Positions 18,159 through 28,321 are shown, counted from the stretch's first letter. The stretch is DNA of 64,000 nt from Devosia sp. (GCA_017794705.1 CP051235.1:1-64000); one strand, 5' to 3'. A program made the numbers and translations. The notes: generated by a model from the letters alone, not told the origin.

Positions 18159-18772
18159 TGGCGCAGGATCTCTATCGGCTGAAGGAGACTTCTTCGCAAA
18201 CGGCCGGGCCCTATGTGCATATCGGGCTGACCCCGAACTTCGCCGAGATTGGCGGTGTGTTTCCCGAGGACCTGGGCAAGGTGCTGGTCAACGACAAGAC
18301 CAAGGGCGAGCGGATCACCGTGACGGGTCGGGTGCTGGACGGGACCGGCGCACCGCTCAGGGATTGCCTTGTGGAAATCTGGCAGGCGGATGCCGCTGGG
18401 TATTACAATTCACCGTCCGACACGCGGGGTGATGCGGACCCCAATTTGACAGGCTTCGGACGTTGCGCATCAAGCCTTGAGACCGGGGTGTTTTCGTTTG
18501 AAACCATCAAGCCTGGGTCGGTGCCGTTCATCAACGGTGCGCCGATGGCGCCACACATTACGTTCTGGATCGTGGCGCGCGGCATCAATATGGGGCTGCA
18601 TACGCGGATGTATTTCTCCGATGAGGAGAAGGCGAACGCGAAGGATCCGATCCTGAGCCGGATCGAGCACCGGTCGCGGGTTCAGACCCTGATCGGCACC
18701 CGCAAGGGCGACAAGGTCGAGTTCGACATTCGCCTGCAGGGTGACGGCGAAACGATTTTCTTCGATATCTGA
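18158..18772 (+). CDS. pcaG: protocatechuate 3,4-dioxygenase, alpha subunit
   Basis: The product has 204 residues and is the structural partner of PcaH in the (alpha-beta) dioxygenase. It shares the fold (SQTAGPYVHIGLTP, LVEIWQADAAGYYNSP, FETIKPGSVPF) but has PHITFWIVARG where the beta subunit carries its metal-binding histidines, as expected for the non-catalytic subunit. The ATG is coupled to the pcaH stop as TGATG. Confidence 0.95.
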
Positions 18773-18781
18773 GGAAGAAAC

Positions 18782-19633
18782 ATGGCCAAGTTCATGCCGC
18801 TCCGCGATGCGGTGGCGGAAAATCTGCACGACGGTGACGCGGTTGCGTTTGAAGGGTTTACCCACCTGATCCCGCATGCGGCGGCGCATGAGGCGATCCG
18901 GCAGGGGTTCAAGGACCTGACGCTGATCCGGATGACGCCGGATGTGATCTACGACCAGATGGTCGGCATGGGCATGGCGAAAAAGCTGGTGTTTTCCTAC
19001 ATTGGCAACCCCGGAGTGGGGCTGTTGCGGCGTTGCCGGGACAGCGTGGAAAATGGCTATCCGCGCTCGGTGGAGATCGAGGAACATTCACACGCCGGCA
19101 TGGCCAACGCCTATGAAGCGGGCGCATCCGGGCTGCCGTTTGCCGTGTTCCGCGGCTATCGCGGAGCGGGTTTGGCCGAGGTCAATCCCAACATCAGGTC
19201 GGTGACCTGTCCGTTTACCGGTGAAAAGCTTGCCGCGATTCCGTCGGTACGGCCCGATGTGACGTTCATCCACGCGCAAAAGGCCGACAAGCAGGGCAAT
19301 GTGCTGGTTGAGGGGATCATCGGCATCCAGAAGGAAGCGGTGCTGGCGGCCAAGCGGGCGGTTGTGACCGTGGAAGAGGTGGTCGACAATTTCGACGACG
19401 TGCATCCCAACTGCTGCGTGCTGCCACAATGGACGATTGCCGCAATTGCCGAGGTGCCGGGCGGTGCGCATCCCAGTTATGCGCACGGCTATTATGTGCG
19501 TGACAATGCGACCTATCTCGAGTGGGACAAGATCGCGGCGGACCGGGACGGGTTTGCCGAGTGGATGAAGGTCAACGTGCTGGAGGCCGGGCCTGAAGTG
19601 TTTGCCGAACGGGTGAAAGGATTGCGCTCATGA
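18782..19633 (+). CDS. pcaI: 3-oxoadipate CoA-transferase, subunit A
   Basis: With PcaJ, this enzyme moves CoA from succinyl-CoA to 3-oxoadipate. The 283-residue product starts LRDAVAENLHDGDAVAFEGF and has SYIGNPGVGLL and TCPFTGEKLAAIPSVRPDVT. It is longer than the classic PcaI of about 230 residues and matches the CatI/glutaconate-CoA-transferase-like branch of the family I CoA-transferases. The stop overlaps pcaJ as ATGA. Confidence 0.88.
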   Translation: MAKFMPLRDAVAENLHDGDAVAFEGFTHLIPHAAAHEAIRQGFKDLTLIRMTPDVIYDQMVGMGMAKKLVFSYIGNPGVGLLRRCRDSVENGYPRSVEIEEHSHAGMANAYEAGASGLPFAVFRGYRGAGLAEVNPNIRSVTCPFTGEKLAAIPSVRPDVTFIHAQKADKQGNVLVEGIIGIQKEAVLAAKRAVVTVEEVVDNFDDVHPNCCVLPQWTIAAIAEVPGGAHPSYAHGYYVRDNATYLEWDKIAADRDGFAEWMKVNVLEAGPEVFAERVKGLRS

Positions 19634-20418
19634 GCGAACAGGATTTCACACCGGACGAAATGATGACGATTGCAGCCTCGCGGGCGCTTCGGCCGAGCGA
19701 CGTTTGCTTCGTCGGCATCGGGGCGCCGTCGGCGGCATGCAATGTGGCGCGGTTGACGCATGCGCCGGAGATTACGCTGATCTATGAGAGCGGCACCATT
19801 GGCACTCGGCCGGACGTGCTGCCGCTGTCCATCGGCGACGGAGAGCTTTGCGATACGGCGGTGACGACGGTGTCGGTGCCGGAAATGTTTCGTTACTGGC
19901 TGCAGGGCGGGCGGATCACCATCGGGTTTCTGGGCGCGGCGCAGTTGGACAAGTTCGGCAATATCAACACGACAGTGATTGGTGACTACAACAAGCCGAA
20001 GACGCGCTTGCCGGGCGGCGGCGGCGCGCCTGAGATTGCCACGTCGTGCGGCGAGATTTTCATCACGATGAAACAGAGCCTTCGCGGCATGGTCGACAAA
20101 ATCGACTTTTACACCTCGTTCGGGCATGGGGATGGCGGGGATCATCGTGAGCGCCTTGGGATCACGACCAAGGGGCCGACTTTGCTGGTGACCGACCTGG
20201 CGATCTGGAAACCCGATCCTGAAAGCAAGGAATTCACCGTGGTGTCTCTGCACCCCGGCGTAACCCGTGAAGATGTGCAGGCGACGTGTGGCTGGCCGGT
20301 GAAGTTTGCCGACAATCTGGAGACGACACCGGCGCCGACCGACGAGGAACTTTCGACCCTGCGTGACCTCAAGGCGCGAACCAAGGCGGCGCATGAGGGC
20401 ACGGGAAAGGCGGCATAA
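19630..20418 (+). CDS. pcaJ: 3-oxoadipate CoA-transferase, subunit B
   Basis: The product has 262 residues and is the second subunit of the CoA-transferase. It has IYESGTIGTRPDVLPLSIGDGELCDTA, where the family's active-site Glu region lies, and GGRITIGFLGAAQLDKFGNINTT. Like its partner it belongs to the CatJ-type longer subunits. Start overlaps pcaI by four bases and its stop overlaps the pcaF ATG by one base. Confidence 0.88.
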   Translation: MSEQDFTPDEMMTIAASRALRPSDVCFVGIGAPSAACNVARLTHAPEITLIYESGTIGTRPDVLPLSIGDGELCDTAVTTVSVPEMFRYWLQGGRITIGFLGAAQLDKFGNINTTVIGDYNKPKTRLPGGGGAPEIATSCGEIFITMKQSLRGMVDKIDFYTSFGHGDGGDHRERLGITTKGPTLLVTDLAIWKPDPESKEFTVVSLHPGVTREDVQATCGWPVKFADNLETTPAPTDEELSTLRDLKARTKAAHEGTGKAA

Positions 20419-21620
20419 TGGCCGAAGCGTTCATCTGCGCCTACAAGCGGACGCCGATCGGGCGGTTTGGCGGGGCATTGAGTTCTGTGCGGGCTGATGA
20501 TCTGGGCGCCATTCCGATCAAGGCGTTGATGGATGAGCTACCCGGAATGCACTGGAACGCGGTGGACGAGGTCTACTTCGGCTGCGCCAATCAGGCGGGC
20601 GAGGACAACCGCAACGTGGCGCGTATGAGCCTGCTGCTTTCCGGTATTCCGGCAAGCGTGCCGGGGACCACGATCAACCGGTTGTGCGGCTCGGGCATGG
20701 ATTCGGTTATTTCGGCGGCACGGGCGATCAAGGCCGGTGAGATTGAACTGGCGGTGGCTGGTGGCGTTGAGAGCATGAGCCGGGCGCCGATGGTCATGCC
20801 GAAGGCCGAAACGGCCTTTTCGCGCAACGCCGAGATTTACGACACGACGATTGGCTGGCGTTTCGTCAATCCGCTGATGAAGGCGCAGTATGGCGTCGAT
20901 TCCATGCCGGAGACGGGTGAGAACGTGGCCGAGGATTTTCACGTGTCGCGGGAGGACCAGGACGCATTTGCGCTGAGGTCGCAGCAAAAGGCGGCAGCGG
21001 CGCAGGCAAACGGACGGTTGGCCAAGGAAATCACGCCAGTCAACATTCCGCAGCGCAAGGGCGATCCGGTGGTTGTTGACCGGGACGAGCATCCCCGAGA
21101 GACAACCATTGAGGCGCTGGCGAAGCTACGCGCGCCATTCCGTGAAGGCGGGACAGTGACTGCGGGGAATGCATCGGGGGTGAATGATGGCGCAGCGGCG
21201 CTGGTGGTGGCGACAGAGGAAGCGGCGAAGAAGTATGGGCTGACGCCGATGGCGCGCATCGTCGGTGGGGCGACCGCTGGTGTGGAGCCGCGCGTGATGG
21301 GCATGGGACCGGCGCCTGCGACGGAGAAGCTTTGTCACCGACTGGGGATCACACCGGATGCATTCGATGTGATCGAACTGAACGAGGCCTTTGCCAGCCA
21401 AGGGCTGGCGGTACTCAGGACGCTGGGTATTGCCGACGATGATCTGCGGGTGAACCGCAATGGCGGCGCGATCGCACTGGGACATCCGCTGGGCATGTCC
21501 GGGGCGCGGATCACGGGCACGGCGGCGCTGGAGTTGCAGCAAACCGGCGGCAAACTGGCGTTGGCGACCATGTGCATCGGCGTCGGGCAGGGCATCGCCA
21601 TCGCGCTGGAGCGAGTCTGA
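20418..21620 (+). CDS. pcaF: 3-oxoadipyl-CoA thiolase
   Basis: This enzyme splits 3-oxoadipyl-CoA into succinyl-CoA and acetyl-CoA, the last step of the pathway. The 400-residue product has the nucleophilic Cys in [18 protein letters not shown] (about residue 90), the His block [19 protein letters not shown], and the C-terminal Cys in [16 protein letters not shown]. The N-terminus [19 protein letters not shown] is typical of PcaF. It is embedded in the pca operon between pcaJ and pcaB. Confidence 0.94.
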   Translation: MAEAFICAYKRTPIGRFGGALSSVRADDLGAIPIKALMDELPGMHWNAVDEVYFGCANQAGEDNRNVARMSLLLSGIPASVPGTTINRLCGSGMDSVISAARAIKAGEIELAVAGGVESMSRAPMVMPKAETAFSRNAEIYDTTIGWRFVNPLMKAQYGVDSMPETGENVAEDFHVSREDQDAFALRSQQKAAAAQANGRLAKEITPVNIPQRKGDPVVVDRDEHPRETTIEALAKLRAPFREGGTVTAGNASGVNDGAAALVVATEEAAKKYGLTPMARIVGGATAGVEPRVMGMGPAPATEKLCHRLGITPDAFDVIELNEAFASQGLAVLRTLGIADDDLRVNRNGGAIALGHPLGMSGARITGTAALELQQTGGKLALATMCIGVGQGIAIALERV

Positions 21621-21623
21621 GGC

Positions 21624-22691
21624 ATGGCGGCGGGTCCCTTCGACAATGAATTGACGCGGGGGCTCTTGGGCGGACGTGCCGAAGTGCGCGATCTGTTCAC
21701 TGCGCAGGCTGATGTGGCGGTAGCGCTGAAGTTCGAATCTTCGCTGGCTGTGGCCGAAGGCGCAGCGGGGGTCATACCTGCCGGGCATGCGGAAGCGATT
21801 GTTGAATCCCTCAAGGGGTTTGCCGCCGATTTTGCGTCTCTTGAGTCAGCTGCGGCGCGGGATGGGGTCTATGTTCCGGAGCTGGTGCGTCAACTCCGGG
21901 CGCACGTTGGGGGAGAGGCCGGGCAATACGTCCATTTCGGGGCGACCAGCCAGGACGTTGTCGACACATCCCTGATCCTCAGGCTGTGCCACGCAGTGGA
22001 ATTGTTCAGTTCTGATATTGACCGGACGTTCGGTCAGTTGGATAGACTGCAGACCGGGTTTGGCGGGCGGCAGTTGATGGGCGTGACGCGAATGCAGGAT
22101 GCGTTGCCAATTTCGGTGTCGGACCGGCTTCGAGCTTGGCGCATGCCTCTGGAGCGGCATCAAGCGCGCTTGGAGGAACTGAAACTGCGGCTGCTGGTGG
22201 TGCAGTTCGGCGGGGCGGTGGGGACGTTGGACAGGCTTGGCGGCAAGGGCGAAGCCGTGGCCCGGCGGCTGGCGGCGGAATTGGGACTGGGTCTGCCGAA
22301 CGGGCAGTGGCACGCGCAGCGTGATGCGATCGCTGAATTTGCATCCTGGTTGTCGCTGCTGACCGGCTCGCTGGGCAAGTTGGGGCAGGACATTGCGTTG
22401 ATGGCGCTTCGCGGTGGCGAAATTGAATTGGCGGGCGGCGGCGGGTCTTCGGCCATGCCGCACAAGCAGAATCCGGTGGATGCCGAGGCGCTGGTGACGC
22501 TGGCGCGGTTCAATGCCGTCCAACTCTCCGGGATGCATCAGGCGCTGGTGCACGAGCAGGAACGTTCAGGGGCGGCGTGGTCGCTGGAATGGATGATCCT
22601 GCCGCAAATGGTGATGGCCACTTCCGCCGCGCTTGTGCGGGCGGGCGACCTTCTGTCTAATGTCAAATCATTGGGCCGAGGGGCGGAGTAG
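21624..22691 (+). CDS. pcaB: 3-carboxy-cis,cis-muconate cycloisomerase
   Basis: This enzyme lactonises 3-carboxy-cis,cis-muconate to 4-carboxymuconolactone, the step between PcaHG and PcaC. The 355-residue product belongs to the fumarase/aspartase superfamily, with [18 protein letters not shown] and the signature [20 protein letters not shown]. It is at the short end for PcaB, as in rhizobial homologues lacking a long C-terminal extension. It closes the pca operon, starting 3 bases after pcaF. Confidence 0.92.
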   Translation: MAAGPFDNELTRGLLGGRAEVRDLFTAQADVAVALKFESSLAVAEGAAGVIPAGHAEAIVESLKGFAADFASLESAAARDGVYVPELVRQLRAHVGGEAGQYVHFGATSQDVVDTSLILRLCHAVELFSSDIDRTFGQLDRLQTGFGGRQLMGVTRMQDALPISVSDRLRAWRMPLERHQARLEELKLRLLVVQFGGAVGTLDRLGGKGEAVARRLAAELGLGLPNGQWHAQRDAIAEFASWLSLLTGSLGKLGQDIALMALRGGEIELAGGGGSSAMPHKQNPVDAEALVTLARFNAVQLSGMHQALVHEQERSGAAWSLEWMILPQMVMATSAALVRAGDLLSNVKSLGRGAE

Positions 22692-22697
22692 GAATTC

Positions 22698-23666
22698 ATG
22701 AAAGTTGTGATCACCGGCGGGGCCGGCTTTATCGGCTCGCGCGTGGCGCGGACGTTGCTTGCGCGCGGCAAACTGGCCAATCAGGCTGGTGTGCAGACCG
22801 ACATTTCGGAACTGGTCGTCTTTGATATCGCGGAAGCGCAAAATCTGCCGGAGGATTCGCGGCTGCGCACGGTGGTGGGCGAGGCGACGGACAGGGCGCT
22901 TTTGGCTGAAGTGGTCGACGGCGCGGACAGCGTTTTTCATTTCGCGTCGGTGGTCAGCGGCGGGGCGGAGGCCGACCTGCAACTGGGTTTGCGGGTGAAC
23001 CTGGATGGCACCCGGATGCTGCTGGACCTCCTGGCGGAGGGTGGCCAGAAGCCGCGACTGGTGTTTTCATCCTCACTGGCCGTCTATTCGGACGGGTCAG
23101 GCGAGGTGAATGACCAGACTGTGCCGACGCCGAAAAGCTCTTACGGTGTGCAGAAACTTTGCTGCGAGCACCTGATCGGCGACTATTCGCGACGCGGGCT
23201 GCTGGATGGGCGATCCATGCGGTTCCCAACCATTGCCGTGCGGCCAGGCAAGGCCAATCTCGCCAATTCCTCTTTCATTTCCAATATCATACGCGAGCCG
23301 GTTGCAGGCCGTGAGACGGTCTGTCCGGTGCCTGCGGATACCGAAATTACGCTGATGTCGCCGGGCCGGCTTATCGAAGCGATCATCAAGGTCCATGATC
23401 TTGATGCCAAAGACCTGGGCTGGCCAAAGGCCCTTCTGTTGCCAGCCGTGCGGGTGTCGGTGAACCAGATGCTGGACGCGCTTGAGGATCAGGTGGGGCC
23501 TGAAGCACGTGCACGCGTGTCTTTTGCCACCGACGAAAAGGTCTACGCCATGGTCAAGACCTGGCCGATCGAGATACGGGCAAACCGCGCAACCGCACTG
23601 GGGATCGAAACGGACGCTGATGCCGCCGAAATAGTTGCGGATTTTGTGACGGAAAGTGCTGGGTAG
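22698..23666 (+). CDS. denD: SDR-family dehydrogenase, probably D-erythronate dehydrogenase
   Basis: The product has 322 residues of the extended SDR fold. It has the N-terminal nucleotide site ITGGAGFIGSRVARTLL, the catalytic Tyr-Lys in SSYGVQKLCCEHL preceded by FSSSLAVYSDGSG, and NLDGTRMLLDL. The whole resembles DenD, which oxidises D-erythronate to 2-oxo-tetronate. It starts 6 bases after pcaB and is probably co-transcribed, although erythronate use has no known link to protocatechuate. No denA-type kinase or isomerase partner follows. The family call is firmer than the substrate. Confidence 0.75.
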   Translation: MKVVITGGAGFIGSRVARTLLARGKLANQAGVQTDISELVVFDIAEAQNLPEDSRLRTVVGEATDRALLAEVVDGADSVFHFASVVSGGAEADLQLGLRVNLDGTRMLLDLLAEGGQKPRLVFSSSLAVYSDGSGEVNDQTVPTPKSSYGVQKLCCEHLIGDYSRRGLLDGRSMRFPTIAVRPGKANLANSSFISNIIREPVAGRETVCPVPADTEITLMSPGRLIEAIIKVHDLDAKDLGWPKALLLPAVRVSVNQMLDALEDQVGPEARARVSFATDEKVYAMVKTWPIEIRANRATALGIETDADAAEIVADFVTESAG

Positions 23667-23906
23667 GGGTTTGGTTTGCGGCGAACCTGCCTACATGGCA
23701 CGGATGGAATGCCGTCTGGGCCCGATCGTGATCCTCTTCGTGGCCCTGCGGAACGGGGTTTCGATCGAATTTGATCTTTTGCGGTGAGGTTTTGGTTACC
23801 ATCGTGGCTGAATGGGGCCGCACGTGGCTGCCGCGTAAACGATTGAACCCGCGCTTTTTGGTAGGGTGATGGCTGAGGCAACAGATCCCCACCAAGGACG
23901 AGAACG

Positions 23907-25064
23907 ATGGCCGTGGACGCCGAACCGTTGATGCAGCCGCGAGAAACCGTGTTTGACGCTGAAAAGGCGGTTGGACGGGTCAAGCCTTTGATCCTGAAGC
24001 GGGTCTCGGGGGAAACCTGGGATGAGGCGGCTGCCGGCTTTGACGGGATTGCCCAGGAACAGCTTTATGCCTTTGCCCGCAACCGCTGGCCGGGTGTGCA
24101 ATGCGAACCCGGTCTTTTTCTGGATGGGGAGCGTGCCGTAGGCGGGGTGCTGGTGATGATCCAGCCGTTGCCCCTCAGCCTCGGACAATTGGCTGTGGTC
24201 AAGTGGGGGCCGGTGCTGGCGGACAACCAGGCCAAGGATCGCCGCGAGACCTATCGGGCCATGGTGGAAGCCATGATCGAGGAATATGCCGACAGACGCG
24301 GCATGATGCTGTCGATCCTGCCCAAGGCGTCGCCTTCGCCGGAAAACATGGCGTTTGAAGTGCTCAAGGCGCGCGGATTTGCTGCCGGGTCCAATCTGAC
24401 ATTTCCCAATCGCTATATCGTCAACCTGCGGCAGAGCGACGAAGAGTTGCGCGCCAGTTATGCGCAGAAATGGCGTTATCATCTCAAGAAATCCGAGAAG
24501 GCCGGGCTCACCTTTGAGCGGGCGGGACCCGAGGAGCTCGAGACATTCGACCGGCTCTATCAGGCGATGACCGAACGCAAGCGGTTTGCGGATCATTCTG
24601 CCTACGAGACGGTGCAGGATCTGATGGCCGTGCCGAACAGCAAGTTGCGGCCCGAGCTGTTTTTTGTGCGCGAAGTCGGAGAAATCATCGCCGGGGCGAT
24701 CATCTTCAAGGCAGGCGACACGGCGGTTTATCTTTACGGGGCCACTGTTGACCGTGCCCTGCCGCTGCGGGCCGGCTATTTCATGCATGATCTGATCATC
24801 AAGTGGCTGCGCGATAACACCGAAGCGAAATGGTACGATCTGGGCGGCACTGACGGGTTCCATGGACTGCATCAGTTCAAAAAGGGAATGGTCGGCAGTG
24901 CAGGGCATATCGAACCTGTGCCGCCGGTGCTGAACTACGCGTCGCATCTGAAGGCGAAGGTGATCGGCACGCTGGCTTATGCCGCGCGTGACACGGCCAA
25001 TAATCTGCGACGCCGCATTGAATTCTGGCGGGGCGATCTGGCCACGCCCGATCAGGAACGCTGA
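23907..25064 (+). CDS. FemAB-like peptidyl/aminoacyl transferase
   Basis: The product has 385 residues with two GNAT-like halves. Family features: WGPVLADNQ, SYAQKWRYHLKKSEKAGLTF, AGAIIFKAGDTAVYLYGATV and the C-terminal YDLGGTDGFHGLHQFKKGM. FemAB proteins add amino acids to lipid II; relatives in Gram-negative bacteria are often tied to exopolysaccharide modification. The adjacent flippase gene, whose ATG overlaps this stop (TGATG), suggests that the product modifies a lipid-linked precursor before export. That is inference. A 240-base gap without clear signals precedes it. Confidence 0.75.
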   Translation: MAVDAEPLMQPRETVFDAEKAVGRVKPLILKRVSGETWDEAAAGFDGIAQEQLYAFARNRWPGVQCEPGLFLDGERAVGGVLVMIQPLPLSLGQLAVVKWGPVLADNQAKDRRETYRAMVEAMIEEYADRRGMMLSILPKASPSPENMAFEVLKARGFAAGSNLTFPNRYIVNLRQSDEELRASYAQKWRYHLKKSEKAGLTFERAGPEELETFDRLYQAMTERKRFADHSAYETVQDLMAVPNSKLRPELFFVREVGEIIAGAIIFKAGDTAVYLYGATVDRALPLRAGYFMHDLIIKWLRDNTEAKWYDLGGTDGFHGLHQFKKGMVGSAGHIEPVPPVLNYASHLKAKVIGTLAYAARDTANNLRRRIEFWRGDLATPDQER

Positions 25065-26407
25065 TGGGCCTCAAGTCGCGGCTTCTGTCCCAGTCGACCG
25101 TGATTTTCGGCGCGCGGATCATGGGCGCCGGGCTGATCTTTCTCGCCCAGGCGGCGATTGCCCGGTTCTGGGGCGCGACAGTTTTAGGCGAGTATCTGCT
25201 GCTGATCGCGGCGGTGAACATTCTCGCGATGATCATGCCGCTCGGATTCAACTCAGTTGGAACCTTCTTCGCCTCGGAATACCGGGCGCGCGGGCAAACC
25301 GGCAATCTGTGGCGGTTCCTGAGGCGCTCCTATGTGCATATCGGGGCGGCGGGAATTGTCATCGGGGTTCTGGCCGCCATTGGCGCGGGATGGCTGACAG
25401 GCGAATACGCATTTGCCGCCGGTCTTTGGGTGCCGGTGACCGTGATGGCGGCCTCGACTGCGCTGATCTTTGTGAATTCTTCGGTGCTTGTGGGGCTGAA
25501 ACAGCCGTTTGCGGGGTTCTTCGCAGACGGCGTGTTTCGGCCAATCCTGATCCTTTCGTCGATCCTGATCATCATGGGGATCGGCGGCGGCGTGCCGGGC
25601 TTTGATCCGCTGGTGTGGACGCTGGCGGTGGGATACGTGCTGATCGCCGTTGTACAGATGGTGCTGTTGTTCAGGTTCATGCGCGAACTGCCGGCTGACG
25701 CTGGCGGCGCGGCGGCTGAATCGACGCGCTGGTGGGGGCTGGCGGCGCCATGGGTGCTCATCCTTCTGGCTACCGATTTCCTGTTCGATTTTGATCTGCT
25801 GCTGCTTTCGGGCCTGATGGACAAGGACATGCTGGCGGTATTCGGCGTGTGCACCCGCATATTCGCGCTGGCCGCGTTTGGCGTGACCGCGGTCTACGCG
25901 GTGTCGATGCCGGACTTCTTTGAATCCGAGGCCAATGCGGACCGCGAGGCGTTTCACCGCAAGCTTGGAGACGCCAACCTTGTGGCGGCGGGGCTTGCAG
26001 CGGTGTTGTTTGTCGGTGTCGCGGTGTTCTCGCCCCTGGTGCTGATGCTGTTCGGGCCGGAGTTCGTCAGCGGGGCAGGGCCGCTGATGGTGCTCTGCCT
26101 CGTGCTGGTGGTGCGGGCGGCATTCGGGCCTGCGTCTTTGGTACTGTCGATCAACAAGCGGCCCTGGGTCAGCCTGCCGGCAATCGTGGGCAGTATCGGG
26201 ATCCTGATTGTGGGGAATTTCGTGCTGGTGCCGCCGTTCGGGCTCATGGGCGCAGCGCTGAGTGCGCTTCTGGCGATCAGCATCTGGTCGGTGACCTTGT
26301 GGATCGTAGCGCGCCGAACGGTGGGGATCGACGTGTCGATCCTGCCGCGGCTGAAACTGCTGTTCGCGCAGCGATTCAGGAATTCGGCGGAAGCCGAGCG
26401 ATCATAG
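25064..26407 (+). CDS. polysaccharide/lipid flippase of the MATE-MVF (Wzx-like) superfamily
   Basis: The product has 447 residues with about 12-14 hydrophobic helices and the oligosaccharide-flippase N-terminus SQSTVIFGARIMGAGLIFLA, followed by WGATVLGEYLLLIAAVNILA. It should move lipid-linked glycans across the inner membrane. It is coupled to the FemAB-like gene. Its end overlaps the convergent GNAT gene by 6 bases. No polymerase or priming glycosyltransferase is adjacent, so the pathway is incomplete here. Confidence 0.8.
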   Translation: MGLKSRLLSQSTVIFGARIMGAGLIFLAQAAIARFWGATVLGEYLLLIAAVNILAMIMPLGFNSVGTFFASEYRARGQTGNLWRFLRRSYVHIGAAGIVIGVLAAIGAGWLTGEYAFAAGLWVPVTVMAASTALIFVNSSVLVGLKQPFAGFFADGVFRPILILSSILIIMGIGGGVPGFDPLVWTLAVGYVLIAVVQMVLLFRFMRELPADAGGAAAESTRWWGLAAPWVLILLATDFLFDFDLLLLSGLMDKDMLAVFGVCTRIFALAAFGVTAVYAVSMPDFFESEANADREAFHRKLGDANLVAAGLAAVLFVGVAVFSPLVLMLFGPEFVSGAGPLMVLCLVLVVRAAFGPASLVLSINKRPWVSLPAIVGSIGILIVGNFVLVPPFGLMGAALSALLAISIWSVTLWIVARRTVGIDVSILPRLKLLFAQRFRNSAEAERS

Positions 26408-27022
26408 GCCGAATTCGGCGAAAATCCTGAACTTCAGACGCTGGAGGGGCGTCAGGCCCATGCCGTGATCGTAGGCTTTGTTCGACCGTGTCAGCGGATG
26501 CTCGAACAGCATGTAGTCCTCGCCGAACATGTGTTGTTTGATGGTGGCGACATGTTCAAATTTTGCACGTTTGGACAGCGCTATCGCGACCCGGTTGTCG
26601 GGCTTGGTGTACGTTGCGATCTTGTGGAAACGATCGTTGTTCCAGAGGTTTACGAGCGCCGGCAGATAGCGCATGGCGTTGGCATGTTTGCGGGCTTCGG
26701 GAAACAAGTAGCTCCAGTAGAGCCAGAGGGTGCCGAGTTCGGGGCCGGTGATCTGAATGCCGATGGGGTTTCCCTCGTCGAGCACGATGAGTACGTGGCG
26801 AGGGTCTACGGCCATCAGCTTGCGCAGGTGGGCGCGGGTGAGGCGGGCCTTTTCGTAGGCCTTGAACTCGTCGCAATAGAACTCCGACCCGTCGATGGCT
26901 TCCATCAGACGGGCGTGGACCATGCGGATTTCATGGGGTTTTGCGGGGCGATTTGGGCGTGCGTTTGCCGCTGCGGCCTTTTCAAGGCCTCGATTTTGCA
27001 CGAAAGCAACGGCGTCGGTCAT
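26402..27022 (-). CDS. GNAT-fold acetyltransferase-like protein
   Basis: The product has 206 residues. PHEIRMVHARLMEAI opens the domain, HVLIVLDEGNPIGIQITGPE resembles the beta4 strand of GNAT enzymes, and FPEARKHANAMRYLPALVNL with VAIALSKRAKFEHVATIKQH looks like the acceptor and CoA end. The pyrophosphate-binding motif is not clear, so enzymatic activity is unproven. It converges on the flippase gene and is divergent from the NagZ-like gene. The context suggests an envelope or glycan role. Confidence 0.5.
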   Translation of the reverse strand: MTDAVAFVQNRGLEKAAAANARPNRPAKPHEIRMVHARLMEAIDGSEFYCDEFKAYEKARLTRAHLRKLMAVDPRHVLIVLDEGNPIGIQITGPELGTLWLYWSYLFPEARKHANAMRYLPALVNLWNNDRFHKIATYTKPDNRVAIALSKRAKFEHVATIKQHMFGEDYMLFEHPLTRSNKAYDHGMGLTPLQRLKFRIFAEFGL

Positions 27023-27145
27023 TTCAAGGTCCCAATCGGGGTGCTTGGTGATGGCACCCGGCAGGCGACTAGGGTACCAGTCTGGGAGACGGCGTGAAAT
27101 TACATGCTTGAGAATGGGTTAATTCAGACTTTGGCGGTGGAATAA

Positions 27146-28249
27146 GTGCGGATTTTGGTGCGGTTTGGATGCATGTTGGCGACGCTCGGGACGATCTTGG
27201 CGGTTTCGACACCGGCCCTGTCGCAGAGCCTTGAAGAAATGGCCGGGCAGATGATTCTGGTCGGGTTTCAGGGCGACAGTTTTAATGCTGCCGGGGTTGT
27301 GGCGGCGCGTGAGGATATCGCGGCTGGCCGGGCTGGTGGTGTGATGTTCCTCCGCAACAACGTCGCCAGCCTTGCAGCGGTTCGGGAGATGAACAGAAGA
27401 TTTGCAGCGGCTGCTGACGGCTTGCCGCCGCTGATTGCGATCGACCAGGAAGGTGGGCTGGTCGAGCGGCTGACCGAGGCGGTCGGATTTGCCGAAACGC
27501 CGTCGGCGGAAGATGTAGCCAACGGGCAGTCGCCCGAGGCGGCTGAAGCGCTCTACGCGCGGATGGCGACCGGATTGAAAGACGCCGGGTTCAACCTGAA
27601 TTTTGGACCGGTCGTCGATCTCGATCTCAATCCTGAGAATCCGGTGATTCGCCGGTTTGGCCGGTCGTACAGTGCGGACCCGGAGGTGGTTGTGTCCTAT
27701 GCCGAGGCCTTCGTTGCCGCGCATCGGGACGCCGGCGTGCTGACGGCGCTGAAACACTTCCCGGGGCATGGGTCGAGCGATGCGGATAGCCATGAAGGGT
27801 TCACCGACGTCTCCGACAGTTGGCAGGAGATCGAACTGGAGCCGTATCGGCAGATGATCGGCGACGGGATGGTCGACCTGGTGATGTCGGCGCACATATA
27901 TCACGACCAGTATGATGGTCTCAGCAATGGCGAAAATCTGCCGGCTTCGCTGTCGCCGATCTGGATCGGGCAGGTGCTGCGGAGCGGGCTGGGCTACGAT
28001 GGCGTGGTGGTTAGCGATGATATGGAAATGGGCGCTATTCGCGAGCATTTCTCACTGGCAGAGAGCGTGACCCGGGCGGTCTGGGCGGGGGCGGATATCC
28101 TGTTGTTTTCCAACACGGCGGACGCGCGGACCACGCTGGCGGCTGAAGTGCAGGCAATTCTGATTGCGGAAGCAGGGGCCAATCCGGAGTTCCGGCGGCG
28201 GATCGAGCAGAGCTATCAGCGGATCGTGGCATTGAAGGCCACAATTTAG
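27146..28249 (+). CDS. secreted glycoside hydrolase family 3 protein (NagZ-like beta-N-acetylhexosaminidase)
   Basis: The product has 367 residues. Residues 1-27 form a signal peptide ending STPALSQ. The GH3 domain has GGVMFLRNN, PPLIAIDQEGGLVERL, NFGPVVDLDLNPENP, the NagZ catalytic loop LKHFPGHGSSDADSHEG (His and Asp of the dyad) and VVVSDDMEMGAI with the nucleophile Asp. NagZ usually works in the cytoplasm on muropeptides; the signal peptide here points to the periplasm or outside. The start is GTG 27146 after GGTGGA. Confidence 0.85.
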   Translation: MRILVRFGCMLATLGTILAVSTPALSQSLEEMAGQMILVGFQGDSFNAAGVVAAREDIAAGRAGGVMFLRNNVASLAAVREMNRRFAAAADGLPPLIAIDQEGGLVERLTEAVGFAETPSAEDVANGQSPEAAEALYARMATGLKDAGFNLNFGPVVDLDLNPENPVIRRFGRSYSADPEVVVSYAEAFVAAHRDAGVLTALKHFPGHGSSDADSHEGFTDVSDSWQEIELEPYRQMIGDGMVDLVMSAHIYHDQYDGLSNGENLPASLSPIWIGQVLRSGLGYDGVVVSDDMEMGAIREHFSLAESVTRAVWAGADILLFSNTADARTTLAAEVQAILIAEAGANPEFRRRIEQSYQRIVALKATI

Positions 28250-28283
28250 GTTCTACATTCTGCTTGCCGCTGCATCTGACTTC

Positions 28284-28310
28284 ATATAAGTCAGTACTGC
28301 TGACATATAT
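28284..28310. promoter_or_regulatory. near-perfect inverted repeat upstream of a LysE-family gene
   Basis: ATATAAGTCAG (28284-28294) and CTGACATATAT (28300-28310) match as arms of an inverted repeat with one mismatch and a TACTG centre. It ends 11 bases before the exporter ATG and is a plausible operator. Confidence 0.45.
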
Positions 28311-28321
28311 GGGGTGGGCCC

